This document shows positions 19,000 to 27,368 of a stretch of DNA of 64,000 bases, one piece after another (position 1 is the stretch's first letter; the number at the start of each line of letters is the position of its first letter). The notes under the pieces were generated by a model. It did not search any database. It saw nothing but the letters and a program-made list of their open reading frames with translations, and was not told the origin of the DNA. Both the position numbers and the translations under genes were made by a program. The DNA comes from JAHEEL01 sp963836085 (GTDB taxonomy: Bacteria; Actinomycetota; Acidimicrobiia; Spongiisociales; UBA5794), in the NCBI GenBank assembly GCA_963836085.1, contig CAWIHT010000012.1, positions 124,001-188,000 of the forward strand, read 5' to 3'.

Positions 19000-20144
19000 C
19001 CGGCTGCCTCCTTGACGGTTGGGGTTCCAACGGCGACACGGCGAACATCTCGTTCGCGAATCTCCGCAGCCTCCTTGGTGATATCGATACCGACCGGGCA
19101 CCAGGTGATGCATCGACCGCAGCCGACACACCCCATCTCACCGAACTGATCCACCCACGAGGCAAGCTTGTGGGTGAGCCACTGGCGATAGCGGGGCCCG
19201 GGGGATGGCCGCACCGGGCCACCGTTGACGTACGAGAACTCGAGGGTGAAGCACGAGTCCCAGGTCCGAACGCGTTCGGCCTCGGCACCGTCGAGGGACA
19301 GATGGTCCTCGACACTCGAGCAGAAGCACGTCGGGCAGACCAGTGTGCAGTTGGTGCAGGAGAGACAGCGCTTGGCAATCTCGTCCCAGTACGGATTCTC
19401 GAGGTTCCCTTGCAGAACCTCCTTCAAACCGTCGGTCTCGAGAAAACGCCCCATATGCTCCGCAGCGCGGACCACCATTCGGCGGGCCTCGACCAACTCC
19501 TCGTCGAGTGGGTGCCGTGCCGTGAGTGAGGCGAGGACTTCTGATCCCTCGTCGCTTCCCGCCTCTGCAATGAAGTGGTGGGTATCCCCGTCGAGAACTT
19601 CGGTCAACGCCACGTCGTACCCGTCCGACACGCCAGGTCCGGTCCCCATCGAATCGCAGAAGCAGGTCGGCGCCGGATCCGTGCAGTTCACCGCCACGGT
19701 GAACGACTGGTTCCTGCGCCCCGCATAGACGGGATCTCCGACGGCGCCATAGACCTTGTCCTGAACCTTGAGCGCCGCCACCTCACAGGGTCGAGCGCCG
19801 AAGAATGCGTAACGCGGCGGTTCCTCCGGTTCGAGTGTCTCGAAACCTCCGTCGGTTCGCAGGCCCTTCCAGAAGACCGCTCCCGGTGGGGTGGTGAACC
19901 TCCTGAAGGATTGGGGGCCGACAACGTACCCGAAGAGGGCACCGTCCCCCCGCTCCTCAAGCCGATAGGTGCCGGCCTCCTGCCGGTCGGTGAGTCCGAC
20001 GGGAAGGTCGTCGGTCGAGGTGATCGTGTCGTACAGGATTGTCTGACCGCGAACGGTCGGTCCAACGACTTCGTAGCCCCGATCGGCGAGCGCGTGAATG
20101 AGGGCGTCGACACCCTCGCGGTCGATGACGAGTGTTTCTCTCAT
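18996..20144 (-). CDS. hyhB: Hydrogenase beta subunit, 4Fe-4S dicluster protein
   Basis: This 382-residue iron-sulfur protein opens the operon. It has two ferredoxin-like cluster motifs: CLSCTNCTLVCPTCFC near residue 265 and CVGCGRCITWCPVGID near residue 345. The N-terminal half (YAFFGARPCEVAALKVQDKV; CTDPAPTCFC) is the conserved HydB/anaerobic sulfite reductase A-type domain. It connects the gamma subunit with the small subunit. The ATG chosen is preceded by AGGA; a GTG 27 nt upstream is also possible but has no ribosome-binding site. Confidence 0.92.
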   Translation of the reverse strand: MRETLVIDREGVDALIHALADRGYEVVGPTVRGQTILYDTITSTDDLPVGLTDRQEAGTYRLEERGDGALFGYVVGPQSFRRFTTPPGAVFWKGLRTDGGFETLEPEEPPRYAFFGARPCEVAALKVQDKVYGAVGDPVYAGRRNQSFTVAVNCTDPAPTCFCDSMGTGPGVSDGYDVALTEVLDGDTHHFIAEAGSDEGSEVLASLTARHPLDEELVEARRMVVRAAEHMGRFLETDGLKEVLQGNLENPYWDEIAKRCLSCTNCTLVCPTCFCSSVEDHLSLDGAEAERVRTWDSCFTLEFSYVNGGPVRPSPGPRYRQWLTHKLASWVDQFGEMGCVGCGRCITWCPVGIDITKEAAEIRERDVRRVAVGTPTVKEAAG

Positions 20145-20283
20145 CTCTCCATCCTGGGATGCTGCCACCACGGTAAGAACCGGCTCAGGCCGCTTCTAGG
20201 GCCGGAATGCTCGGGCCCCAGGCCATTCGGCCCTATCGCGATCTCGACCGGCGATACGACACCTGCCCGATAGCCTTCCCGGT

Positions 20284-21123
20284 GTGGACCCCGTACGACG
20301 CTTCGAACGACCCTCTCTCCGTAGGCCGCGAGCGATCCTGGCCTTCGAAGGATGGAACGACGCCTGCGATGCAGCCTCCGGCGCCCTGCGCCACGCGCTC
20401 GACCAGTGGAACGTCAAGCGACCATTCGCCGTGATCGAATCGGAGGAGTTCTTCGACTTCCAGGAGCACCGCCCCGAAGTCACCGTTCTCGATGGCCGCG
20501 TCGAATCGATGTCCTGGCCCGAGACCCGCTTCTACGCCGTCGTGCGCCCCGACCGGGACCACGATCTCGTGATCGTCGTCGGGGATGAGCCGACGTTCCG
20601 TTGGAAGACGTTTGCCCGCACCGTCGCCGCCGTGCTGTCCGACTGCGGCGTGGAATCGGCAACCATGCTCGGCGCCTACATCGGTTCGGTCACGCACTCG
20701 ATGCCCGTTCCGCTCTCCGGCGTCGCCACCGATCCAGCAACGCTCGCAGACAGCGGCCTTCCGCCCACCGACTACGACGGACCCACTGGGATCGTCGCGG
20801 TGCTCGGCGAGGCGTGCAAGGAGACGGGGATCCCCGCAATCAGCATCTGGGCAGCGACACCCCACTATCTCGCCGCGAACGAGAACCCCATGGCCATGCG
20901 GGCGCTGCTGCGCAAGGCGGGCCAGATCATCGGGTTCGCGGGCGACAGCGAGGAATTGCGGGGACTCGAAGCCGAGTTCATCCTGCAGGTTGACGAGGCG
21001 GTCGCCGAGTCCGACGATCTCGCCGAGTACGTCCGGGAGATCGCCGAGCACGACCGGACGCTGGATCCAGGTCGGTCTGGCGAATTGTTCGACGAGATCG
21101 AACGCTTCCTCAAAGACGTCTAA
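20284..21123 (+). CDS. PAC2-family protein
   Basis: This 279-residue protein has the PAC2 pattern: ILAFEGWNDACDAAS near residue 18, LVIVVGDEPTFRW, and GIPAISIWAATPHYLA. PAC2 proteins are named after the eukaryotic proteasome assembly chaperone. In actinobacteria they are widespread and of uncertain function, sometimes linked with the proteasome or cell-wall assembly. It starts at a GTG, divergent from the hydrogenase operon. No proteasome gene is in the window. Confidence 0.85.
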   Translation: MDPVRRFERPSLRRPRAILAFEGWNDACDAASGALRHALDQWNVKRPFAVIESEEFFDFQEHRPEVTVLDGRVESMSWPETRFYAVVRPDRDHDLVIVVGDEPTFRWKTFARTVAAVLSDCGVESATMLGAYIGSVTHSMPVPLSGVATDPATLADSGLPPTDYDGPTGIVAVLGEACKETGIPAISIWAATPHYLAANENPMAMRALLRKAGQIIGFAGDSEELRGLEAEFILQVDEAVAESDDLAEYVREIAEHDRTLDPGRSGELFDEIERFLKDV

Positions 21124-21127
21124 CGGC

Positions 21128-21251
21128 GCGAACCCAGGGTCCTCCACCTCGCACATGACGCCGTCAGCCCGCGGAGTGGATTGGAACGACAGCCCCGGTC
21201 ATTCTGTGAGCCCACGGCGCCAGAAGAGAAAGCGGAGAACCCTGGGTTCGC
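21128..21251. repeat. 13-bp inverted repeat flanking ~98 bp
   Basis: GCGAACCCAGGGT at 21128-21140 is repeated in inverse as ACCCTGGGTTCGC at 21239-21251, just after the PAC2 gene. No gene or tRNA is seen between the arms. It could be a structured 3' end or a remnant of a small element. Confidence 0.55.
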
Positions 21252-21270
21252 TGATTCGGTCGGAAACGAG

Positions 21271-21297
21271 CACCGCCCACGGTGACCGTGGGCGGTG
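21271..21297 (-). terminator. Strong stem-loop downstream of the bS22 gene
   Basis: CACCGCCCACGGT and ACCGTGGGCGGTG are perfect 13-bp arms around a single G, 8 nt beyond the stop of the small ribosomal gene on the minus strand. The tail in that direction (GCTCGTTTCC) is only weakly T-rich. It lies between the 3' ends of two convergent genes, so it could act in both directions. Confidence 0.65.
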
Positions 21298-21304
21298 CGA
21301 AGAA

Positions 21305-21397
21305 CTACTTCTTTGTCTTGTGGCGATTCGCCTTGATGCGCTTGCGATACTTGTGCTTGCTCATCTTTTTCCGACGCTTCTTGATCAGCGAACCCAT
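21305..21397 (-). CDS. Small ribosomal protein bS22 (AURKAIP1/COX24-domain, 30 residues)
   Basis: A 30-residue ORF, MGSLIKKRRKKMSKHKYRK then RIKANRHKTKK, matches the mycobacterial bS22 pattern (MGS-hydrophobic-IKKRRKxMSKxKxRK). This family binds the decoding region of the actinobacterial small subunit and is the bacterial relative of mitochondrial mS38. Translation begins at an ATG with GAGGT upstream and ends at TAG, followed by a strong stem-loop. It is easily missed because of its size. Lys and Arg make up more than half of the residues. Confidence 0.9.
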   Translation of the reverse strand: MGSLIKKRRKKMSKHKYRKRIKANRHKTKK

Positions 21398-21518
21398 TCA
21401 GGAGACCTCATCTCAACGATTTCGGGGACCGGTTCCGGCGGCGGCGAGGCCGGCCGGAGCCCATAAGGTTCCCTCAGGATAGGCCTGTCGGTGTTCAGGC
21501 GTCACTTTGATGACCGTT

Positions 21519-22355
21519 CTAGCGCAACCCGTCGTAGTCGACCGGCAGAACGCGGACCACCCCTGAGCCGTCGAGGACCCGCTCCAGGGCCGCGACCACC
21601 GGTGCCTTGGTCTCTGCTGTGGCGAAGGCCAGGGTGGTCGGCCCTGCACCCGACCAGGCAGCGTGTAGCGCTCCTGCATCGCGAGCAGCATCAATCATTG
21701 CGGTTGTGACCGGTGAGAGCGGCCCGCGAACCTCTTCATGAAACTCGTCTCCCGCCGCTGCGGCGAACGCCTCCGGATTCCCGGTGCGGAGACCCTCGAC
21801 GAGGAGCACGGCCCTCCCGACGTTGCGGGCGGCCGCGGCGAGCGGAACCTCAGGTGGCACCACCTCGCGAGCACGGCGGGTCGCGAGCCTCGTCTCCGGA
21901 ATTCCCACGACCGGCAACAGATCAGGACTGATCTCGAGTCGGTAGGGACCGGCCGAACCGACCGCCATGAGGCCGCCATATACGGTGGGGGCTGCGTTGT
22001 CGCCGTGCCCCTCGATCTCGGCTATGAGTTCGTAGATCTCGTTGCGCACCGGTTCCCGCCCCACCGCACGCAGCGCGGCTGCCGCGGCGGCGGCGGTCAC
22101 GGCCGAGGACGAACCGAGACCCCTGGTCCTCGGGACCTCGTTCTTCACGACAAGGGCCATCGGTCGACCGACCGCAGACATGACGGCCTCAAACAGCATG
22201 TCACCAGCTTGCAGTTCAACCGGGCCTTCACCATCGTCCGCGCTCATCCGATCAGCGGGGACGGCCTCAACGACGCATCGCAGACCGAGCGCCAACCCGA
22301 GCACGTCGAAACCGGGGCCGAGGTTGCCGGACGAGGCTGGGGCGGATGCCTTCAT
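21519..22355 (-). CDS. thrB: Homoserine kinase
   Basis: This 278-residue GHMP kinase has PASSGNLGPGFDVLGLAL at the N-terminus and the phosphate-binding loop VPRTRGLGSSSAV near residue 93, the form typical of ThrB. The C-terminal AAWSGAGPTTLAF is the third GHMP motif. It phosphorylates L-homoserine for threonine synthesis. The start overlaps the CDF transporter stop (ATGA), so it is the second gene of that operon. thrC and hom are not next to it, which is slightly unusual. Confidence 0.9.
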   Translation of the reverse strand: MKASAPASSGNLGPGFDVLGLALGLRCVVEAVPADRMSADDGEGPVELQAGDMLFEAVMSAVGRPMALVVKNEVPRTRGLGSSSAVTAAAAAAALRAVGREPVRNEIYELIAEIEGHGDNAAPTVYGGLMAVGSAGPYRLEISPDLLPVVGIPETRLATRRAREVVPPEVPLAAAARNVGRAVLLVEGLRTGNPEAFAAAAGDEFHEEVRGPLSPVTTAMIDAARDAGALHAAWSGAGPTTLAFATAETKAPVVAALERVLDGSGVVRVLPVDYDGLR

Positions 22356-23263
22356 CGGTCGACCGGTTCGATGAAGATGCGGGTCGCCTCCGGAACGGCC
22401 TCGACGATATGCCTCTCGATCTCGACGATCGCGGCCTCGATTCGATCACCGTCGATCCCTTCGTCGAACTCGATGTCCATGGTCACGAGGATCTCGTCTG
22501 GTGCGAGTTGCATCGTGAGGAGTCGATCGACGGTCCGAGCGTCGGCAACGGACAGCGCGGCAGCCCGGATCTTCGCTCGCTCCTCGCGCGTCGCCGACTC
22601 GCCGATGAGAAGCGACTTCATTTCCACCGCGAGTACCCAGGCCACGCCGGCCAGCAGCACACCGATGAGGACCGAGGCGATCCCATCCCAAATCGCGTTC
22701 TCAGTGAGGCGTGCAATCGTGAGACCGACCGCTGCAATGAGCAGACCGACCAGGGCCGCGCTGTCCTCGAACAACACCACCAGGAGCGACGGGTCCTTCG
22801 ACTCGGTGATGGTTTTGCGGAACGTGCGCCCGGCGCGCAGTTTGTTGAATTCCTTGAGGGCCGGTCGAAAGGCGATGAAACCCTCGAACATCGCTGCGAT
22901 CGCGAGGACGGCCATCGAGAGCCAGAAGCCCTCGCCTCCGTGGCCGTGCGGATCCCGGATCTTCGAGAAACCGGAGATGATCGAGATGACCGAACCTCCG
23001 ACGAAGAGGAACACGGCAACCATGAAGCTCCAGAAGTACATCTCCTTGCCGCGTCCGTAGGGGTGGCGCACGCTCGCGTCGAAACGCGAAGCAGCGTGGC
23101 CCCTGAGCAGGAACAGTTGGTTGCCGGAATCGGCAAGCGAGTGGATGCCCTCCGAGAGCATCGCACTGCTCCCAGAAATCGCCGCAGCGATGAACTTGGT
23201 GACCGCAATCCCAGCGTTCGCGACGAGCGCGAGGACGACAAGGCGTTTCGATTCCGATGCCAT
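22352..23263 (-). CDS. Cation diffusion facilitator (CDF) family transporter
   Basis: The product is 303 residues with six membrane segments (LVVLALVANAGIAVTKFIAAAI onward) and a C-terminal cytoplasmic ferredoxin-like domain. The first metal-site pattern is SEGIHSLADSGNQ; the second helix has FEDSAALVG in place of the usual HxxxD, as in the ZnT9-like subgroup. The ion could be Zn, Mn, Fe or another divalent metal. The HGHGGE loop is a short His-containing segment. It is co-transcribed with thrB. Confidence 0.85.
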   Translation of the reverse strand: MASESKRLVVLALVANAGIAVTKFIAAAISGSSAMLSEGIHSLADSGNQLFLLRGHAASRFDASVRHPYGRGKEMYFWSFMVAVFLFVGGSVISIISGFSKIRDPHGHGGEGFWLSMAVLAIAAMFEGFIAFRPALKEFNKLRAGRTFRKTITESKDPSLLVVLFEDSAALVGLLIAAVGLTIARLTENAIWDGIASVLIGVLLAGVAWVLAVEMKSLLIGESATREERAKIRAAALSVADARTVDRLLTMQLAPDEILVTMDIEFDEGIDGDRIEAAIVEIERHIVEAVPEATRIFIEPVDR

Positions 23264-23320
23264 TGGGGGGAGCGTAGTGCGGCACTCGTCCTCGCCTTTC
23301 TCGGTCTGGTCCGAAATCGG

Positions 23321-24562
23321 TCAGTCCCGAGTCATGATGTCTGAGAGACCCTCACTGAACGCCGAGGTCGACCCCAGTAGATCGGAGGCGGGTCCGACCA
23401 TTTGTTTCCCGAACCGCTCGCGTAGGTCGTCCACGGCGGCGTCGAGTGCCTGGAGTTCGAGTTCCTTGGAGCTGCCACCAACGAGGTCGGTGTCGAAGAT
23501 GGGGAGTTCGAGTTGGAGCGGCGAGGCCGGCACCAGGTGGGACATCGCAATGCCGAGCAGGCTCAGGCCCCGGTTGGGGAATTCGTCGAGGACACCGGTT
23601 GTGAGGTCGAGCGCGGTTCGATAGAGCACCGCACTCGATGCCGTGGCCGTGCGCATCGTGGTAGCACGAGTGATCGCCTGGAAATCGCTGAAGCGGGCTC
23701 GCACGGTGAGCGTTCTGCCCGCCCGACCCCCTCGGCGCAGCCTGGCCCCGACACGTGAGGCGAGCCGCGAGAGTACCCCTCGCAGGTACTCAGGATCGCG
23801 GTGGTCTCCACCGAAGGCTCGCTGAGCCCCTACCGAAGAGGAGCGGCGCCCCGTCACCACGCCCCTGGGATCTCGATTCCACGCGAGTTCATGAAGGTGC
23901 TGGGCACGGTGCCGCCCGATGCGATCGGCCAAGAGGCGTGTTGGCGCCTCCGCCAACTCCCCGATCCTCGAGATGCCGAGGTCGGCCAGTTGGGCGAGTG
24001 TGACGGGCCCGACACCCCACAGGTATCCGACATTCAGTGGGTGGAGGAACTCGATCTCGGCACCGGGATCGACGATCAGGGAACCATCCGGTTTCGCAAC
24101 CTGGCTGGCGATCTTGGCCAGGAACTTGGTCGGTGCCCCACCGACCGACACGGGTAGTCCCGTCTCGGTCCGCACCTTGGAGCGGATCGTATCGGCGATC
24201 TGCTGCGGCTGCCCGAAGAGGTGGATGGCACCACCGACATCGATGAACGCCTCGTCGATCGATACCGGTTCCACATGGGGGCTGAAATCGCGAAACACGT
24301 CGAAGACGCGATCGCTGTATTCGATGTAGTCGCCGAACGCACCGTCGACCACGATCAGCCCGGGACAGAGCTTCTTCGCCTCACGGATCCGCATCGCGCC
24401 CCGAACACCCATCGCCCTGGCCTCGTAGGTGGCCGAAAGCACCACTCCGCCGCCGACCGCGACGGGCTTGCCGACCAGGTCGGGACGTGAGAGCAGAACT
24501 ACCGAGGCGTAGAACGCATCGAGGTCGGCATGGAGAATGGTGGCCGCGCCGCTGACTGGCAT
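23321..24562 (-). CDS. dinB: DNA polymerase IV (Y-family)
   Basis: The product is 413 residues. It has the catalytic acidic motif ILHADLDAFYASVVLL near residue 9, the YEARAMGVRGAM fingers, and PVSIDEAFIDV with the second carboxylate pair. HhH elements and the little-finger domain follow. The terminal residues do not form a clear beta-clamp-binding motif. It performs error-prone translesion synthesis. No actinobacterial SOS box (GAAC-N4-GTTC) is visible upstream. The start lies 31 nt from a divergent VOC gene, with CTGTCA/TGACAG arms between them. Confidence 0.93.
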   Translation of the reverse strand: MPVSGAATILHADLDAFYASVVLLSRPDLVGKPVAVGGGVVLSATYEARAMGVRGAMRIREAKKLCPGLIVVDGAFGDYIEYSDRVFDVFRDFSPHVEPVSIDEAFIDVGGAIHLFGQPQQIADTIRSKVRTETGLPVSVGGAPTKFLAKIASQVAKPDGSLIVDPGAEIEFLHPLNVGYLWGVGPVTLAQLADLGISRIGELAEAPTRLLADRIGRHRAQHLHELAWNRDPRGVVTGRRSSSVGAQRAFGGDHRDPEYLRGVLSRLASRVGARLRRGGRAGRTLTVRARFSDFQAITRATTMRTATASSAVLYRTALDLTTGVLDEFPNRGLSLLGIAMSHLVPASPLQLELPIFDTDLVGGSSKELELQALDAAVDDLRERFGKQMVGPASDLLGSTSAFSEGLSDIMTRD

Positions 24563-24592
24563 GGTTCCATCCTGTCAGACGCGTGTGACAGA

Positions 24593-25009
24593 ATGGCTGG
24601 CATGTCTCCACGGCTCGATGCCATAGGAATCGTCGTCTCGGACATGGCCGCTTCGGTTGCCTTCTATCGCCTCTTCGGGCTCTCGTTCCCCGAGGGCGGC
24701 GAGGACGAGGGGCATGTCGAGGCGCTCCTGACGGGAGGTGCGCGCCTGATGCTCGACACCGAGGCGTTGGTGCGCTCGTTCGACCCAAACTTCCGGCCGC
24801 CATCCGAGGCTGGTCGGATCGGTCTGGCCTTCCTGTGCGAGGACCCCGAAGAAGTCGATCGGGTCTACGACGCCGTCCTCGACGCCGGACATCCGGGAGA
24901 ACGTCCCCCGTGGGACGCGTTCTGGGGGCAGCGGTACGCGACCGTTCTCGATCCAGACGGCAACAGCATCGACCTCTTTGCGCCACTCGAGGGAGGGCGG
25001 GACAGCTAG
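24593..25009 (+). CDS. VOC (glyoxalase/bleomycin-resistance fold) protein
   Basis: This protein of about 138 residues has the VOC repeats AIGIVVSDMAASVAFYRLFGL and YATVLDPDGNSIDLFAPL. The terminal Asp-Pro-Asp-Gly-Asn-Ser-Ile-Asp segment places one metal-type ligand, but the full His/Glu set of glyoxalase I is not evident, so the substrate is open. The start may be this ATG or the one 9 nt downstream. No Shine-Dalgarno is seen, so a leaderless message is possible. Confidence 0.75.
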   Translation: MAGMSPRLDAIGIVVSDMAASVAFYRLFGLSFPEGGEDEGHVEALLTGGARLMLDTEALVRSFDPNFRPPSEAGRIGLAFLCEDPEEVDRVYDAVLDAGHPGERPPWDAFWGQRYATVLDPDGNSIDLFAPLEGGRDS

Positions 25010-25938
25010 ACCGAGACGAGTTCCTGGGTGGTGGTGTCGTCGGAGACGCGTTCGGAGGCGACCGTCGACATAGTGCGTACCCGCTGAGGCCGCCGGACGA
25101 CCCAGATCGTGGCTGCGATCAATGCCGCGATGCCGCCGACGATCACAAACACATGCAGGTTGCTCGCGGCGATGATGGCTCCGCTACGTCGGAGCGGCGA
25201 CCGACCGCCGTCGGGGTCGAGCACCCAGCCGCCAAACCGGAACAGGACGGCGAACGACAGCGCAGAGAAGGCGACCCGCGCCGCGAGGCCGCGTAGCGTC
25301 AGCCACCGATCTTCTGCGATGGCCACTGCCATCGAGCCGAAGAGGAGCAGCATCCCGGCAGACACGAGCCCACCAAGAGTCAGGACATCGCTCGCTTCTT
25401 CGGCGACGACGCCGACCGAGACCGCCTCCCCAGCATCCAGAGCAACGGGATCGAGCGAGTCGACGGTCGCCTCGACGGATGCGGCCGGAACCTCGAGTCC
25501 CTGCGCCGCGAACTCATCCACCACCTCGGGGACGAGCGGAGCGAGAGCGGAAGAAACATCGATCGTCGCTTCGCTGCCGGGCGGCGCTACGAGCGCGTCG
25601 ACGACCTGACCGATGAGAGCATCAACGGCTGCTGCAGCCTGCGGGCGGCTTTCGAGTTCGTCCAGCACACGTTCGGCATCGACCGGGTCAATGCCATCCG
25701 TCGCTGCGAGCCCTTCGCCAACCCAGTCCCACACTCGGTCCGTCACGAGATCGGCAGACAGAGCCGCTTCGGTCGACCGGGTGATCGTGTCCTGGTCAAC
25801 GGTGACGGCTCGGCCCCATATCGCGACGAGGAGGAGTGTCGTCGAAAGGCCGAAGACCCACAGGACCCAGGGCAGCGCAAGACGTCGCGGCCTGAGCCAG
25901 CGACCGGGGCGAGATTGGGTATTGATGGTGCGGTTCAT
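25006..25938 (-). CDS. Hypothetical membrane protein with large external loop
   Basis: This 310-residue protein has one N-terminal helix (LPWVLWVFGLSTTLLLVAIW), an acidic external region of about 140 residues and three further helices (VSAGMLLLFGSMAVAIAE; VAFSALSFAVLFRFGG; VFVIVGGIAALIAATIWVV). The external part resembles channel-like proteins with alternating Asp/Val/Ala segments, but no family is recognised. The ATG start is chosen; a GTG 24 nt upstream is possible. The stop overlaps the VOC gene's 3' end by 4 nt. Confidence 0.65.
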   Translation of the reverse strand: MNRTINTQSRPGRWLRPRRLALPWVLWVFGLSTTLLLVAIWGRAVTVDQDTITRSTEAALSADLVTDRVWDWVGEGLAATDGIDPVDAERVLDELESRPQAAAAVDALIGQVVDALVAPPGSEATIDVSSALAPLVPEVVDEFAAQGLEVPAASVEATVDSLDPVALDAGEAVSVGVVAEEASDVLTLGGLVSAGMLLLFGSMAVAIAEDRWLTLRGLAARVAFSALSFAVLFRFGGWVLDPDGGRSPLRRSGAIIAASNLHVFVIVGGIAALIAATIWVVRRPQRVRTMSTVASERVSDDTTTQELVSV

Positions 25939-26031
25939 AGCAAATGCCCCCGGATCGAACACGGGGGCCTGAGATCAGGGTATCGGTTGTCTCAGTTATC
26001 CCAACGCCCGTCGGTGGCTACCGTGCCGTCC

Positions 26032-26256
26032 GTGAACGACGTCGACATTGTTGAAATCCTCGACCTGGACCGGCTCCTCGTCCTCATGGTCCTCGCCATG
26101 GGTCTGGCGATGGTCTTTGGAAACGGCTTCGCCATCTGGCAGGACCGCCGCGGCAAGAAGCCGAAGGGCGAGGAAGGCGAACTCCGGGGGCCACGCGCCT
26201 ACTGGCTCCTCGGCGTCGGCCTCGTGATGACGATCTGGGGCCTCATCTCGCTCTAA
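26032..26256 (+). CDS. Hypothetical small membrane protein
   Basis: This protein of about 74 residues has two hydrophobic helices (LLVLMVLAMGLAMVFGNGFAI and AYWLLGVGLVMTIWGLISL) separated by a basic loop (RRGKKPKGEEG). The start could be this GTG or the GTG 9 nt upstream. No motif gives a function. Coding potential is inferred from the helix pattern and from a stop immediately before the palindromic repeat. Confidence 0.5.
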   Translation: MNDVDIVEILDLDRLLVLMVLAMGLAMVFGNGFAIWQDRRGKKPKGEEGELRGPRAYWLLGVGLVMTIWGLISL

Positions 26257-26272
26257 CCCGCGCACCACTCCC

Positions 26273-26320
26273 GTTCTTGCGTAACTATCGGAAGCGGGCT
26301 TCCACTATCTACGCAAGAAC
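26273..26320. repeat. 48-bp palindromic repeat, copy 1
   Basis: Arms GTTCTTGCGTAACTATCGG... and ...CCACTATCTACGCAAGAAC meet at GAAGC-GG-GCTTC. The right arm is the consensus type; the left arm is a variant (AACTATCG for AGATAGTG). The right end supplies the last codons and stop (GTTCTTGCGTAG, read on the minus strand) of the DUF559 gene. Confidence 0.92.
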
Positions 26321-27244
26321 CGAGAGAGCGGATCGGATCTCGTCGGCGACCCCGTCCGGGCGATTGGTCAGGTCCCACCACGTGTACCGCAGCACTCTCC
26401 ACCCCAGCAGTTCGAGTTCATTCTGCCGCCGGCGGTCATTCCGAAAGACCATACGATCCATGTGGAACTGCTCGCCGTCCAGTTCGACCGCAAGGCGGTG
26501 TTCGACGTAGGCGAAGTCTGGGCGACCGACGAAGACACCGGAAGGGTTGGCGATCCGGTGCTGCGCCGTACCGATCGGAACGCCGCGCTGAGCGAGGACA
26601 GTCCGAAGAAGGTCCTCGAGGTCGCTCTGCGTAGCTCCATCCCATTGCGACCTCGCATCGAGCAGCGGTCGAATGACGCCGACGCCGCGCCGGCCGCGCC
26701 GGGCGACGCGGCGGACGAAGTCGTCAACCGTCTGCAACGTCACGAGGTCTCCGCTGATCCCTGCCTCGAGTGCCCGCTCGACACGCCATGGTTCGGTAGC
26801 GCCGAGATCGACGATCGTCCTCGCAGCGGTGGTCGTCGGAATCCCGTCGACCGTCACAATGTCCGACGGAATCAGGTCCAGCGACTCGTGGAGTCGCACA
26901 TCGAGTCGATGGCGTCGATCCCATCGACGGGTCACGATGTGAATGCGGGGCCCGACGCCACGGAGCAACCCCCACAGGTAGGCGGCCGACCGATGGGATG
27001 CAGCCGTGGGTGCTCCGATCGAGAGGATCGCCGCCAATGTCGCTCTGTGCCAGGTCTTCGGGGCCCCGGCGAGCGCGAATACGGTCGGGTAGATCCGTTC
27101 ATAGACACCCCGTCGCTCGCGATCTTCGATTCCCCGTCTCGTCAGACCGCACGAGACGGCCTGGTCCGCGCTGAAGGCGCCGTGCTGTTGAGACGCGAGT
27201 TCGCTGAGTGCGTGATCCTTCGACACCGTCGTCGACTCTGCCAC
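26309..27244 (-). CDS. AbiEi-like N-terminal domain plus DUF559 (Vsr/restriction-endonuclease-fold) protein
   Basis: This 311-residue protein begins with a winged-helix AbiEi-type domain (SQQHGAFSADQAVSCGLTRR, then YPTVFALAGAPKTWHRA). It ends with a DUF559 domain whose core is PDFAYVEHRLAVELDG, FRNDRRRQNELELLGWRVLRY and TWWDL. Conserved Asp, Glu and Asp-Gly residues fit the nuclease site of the very-short-patch-repair fold. Such two-domain proteins are common singletons in actinobacteria; their function is not established, and no AbiEii toxin is adjacent. The start (GTG) lies 40 nt from one 48-bp palindrome and the stop codon lies inside another. Confidence 0.8.
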   Translation of the reverse strand: MAESTTVSKDHALSELASQQHGAFSADQAVSCGLTRRGIEDRERRGVYERIYPTVFALAGAPKTWHRATLAAILSIGAPTAASHRSAAYLWGLLRGVGPRIHIVTRRWDRRHRLDVRLHESLDLIPSDIVTVDGIPTTTAARTIVDLGATEPWRVERALEAGISGDLVTLQTVDDFVRRVARRGRRGVGVIRPLLDARSQWDGATQSDLEDLLRTVLAQRGVPIGTAQHRIANPSGVFVGRPDFAYVEHRLAVELDGEQFHMDRMVFRNDRRRQNELELLGWRVLRYTWWDLTNRPDGVADEIRSALSVLA

Positions 27245-27284
27245 GCCACCACCGCTGTTGGAACCCCTTCGATCGCAGCAAACC

Positions 27285-27332
27285 GTTCTTGCGTAGATAG
27301 TGGAAGCCCGCTTCCACTATCTACGCAAGAAC
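27285..27332. repeat. 48-bp palindromic repeat, copy 2 (perfect)
   Basis: Two perfect 23-bp arms (GTTCTTGCGTAGATAGTGG plus AAGC, and the inverse) surround CC. It lies between the DUF559 gene start and tRNA-Gly. It is the most symmetric of the three copies and defines the consensus. Confidence 0.95.
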
Positions 27333-27368
27333 GGGAGGGGCGCGTGGTCGCTACCATTGCGGGGGTCT

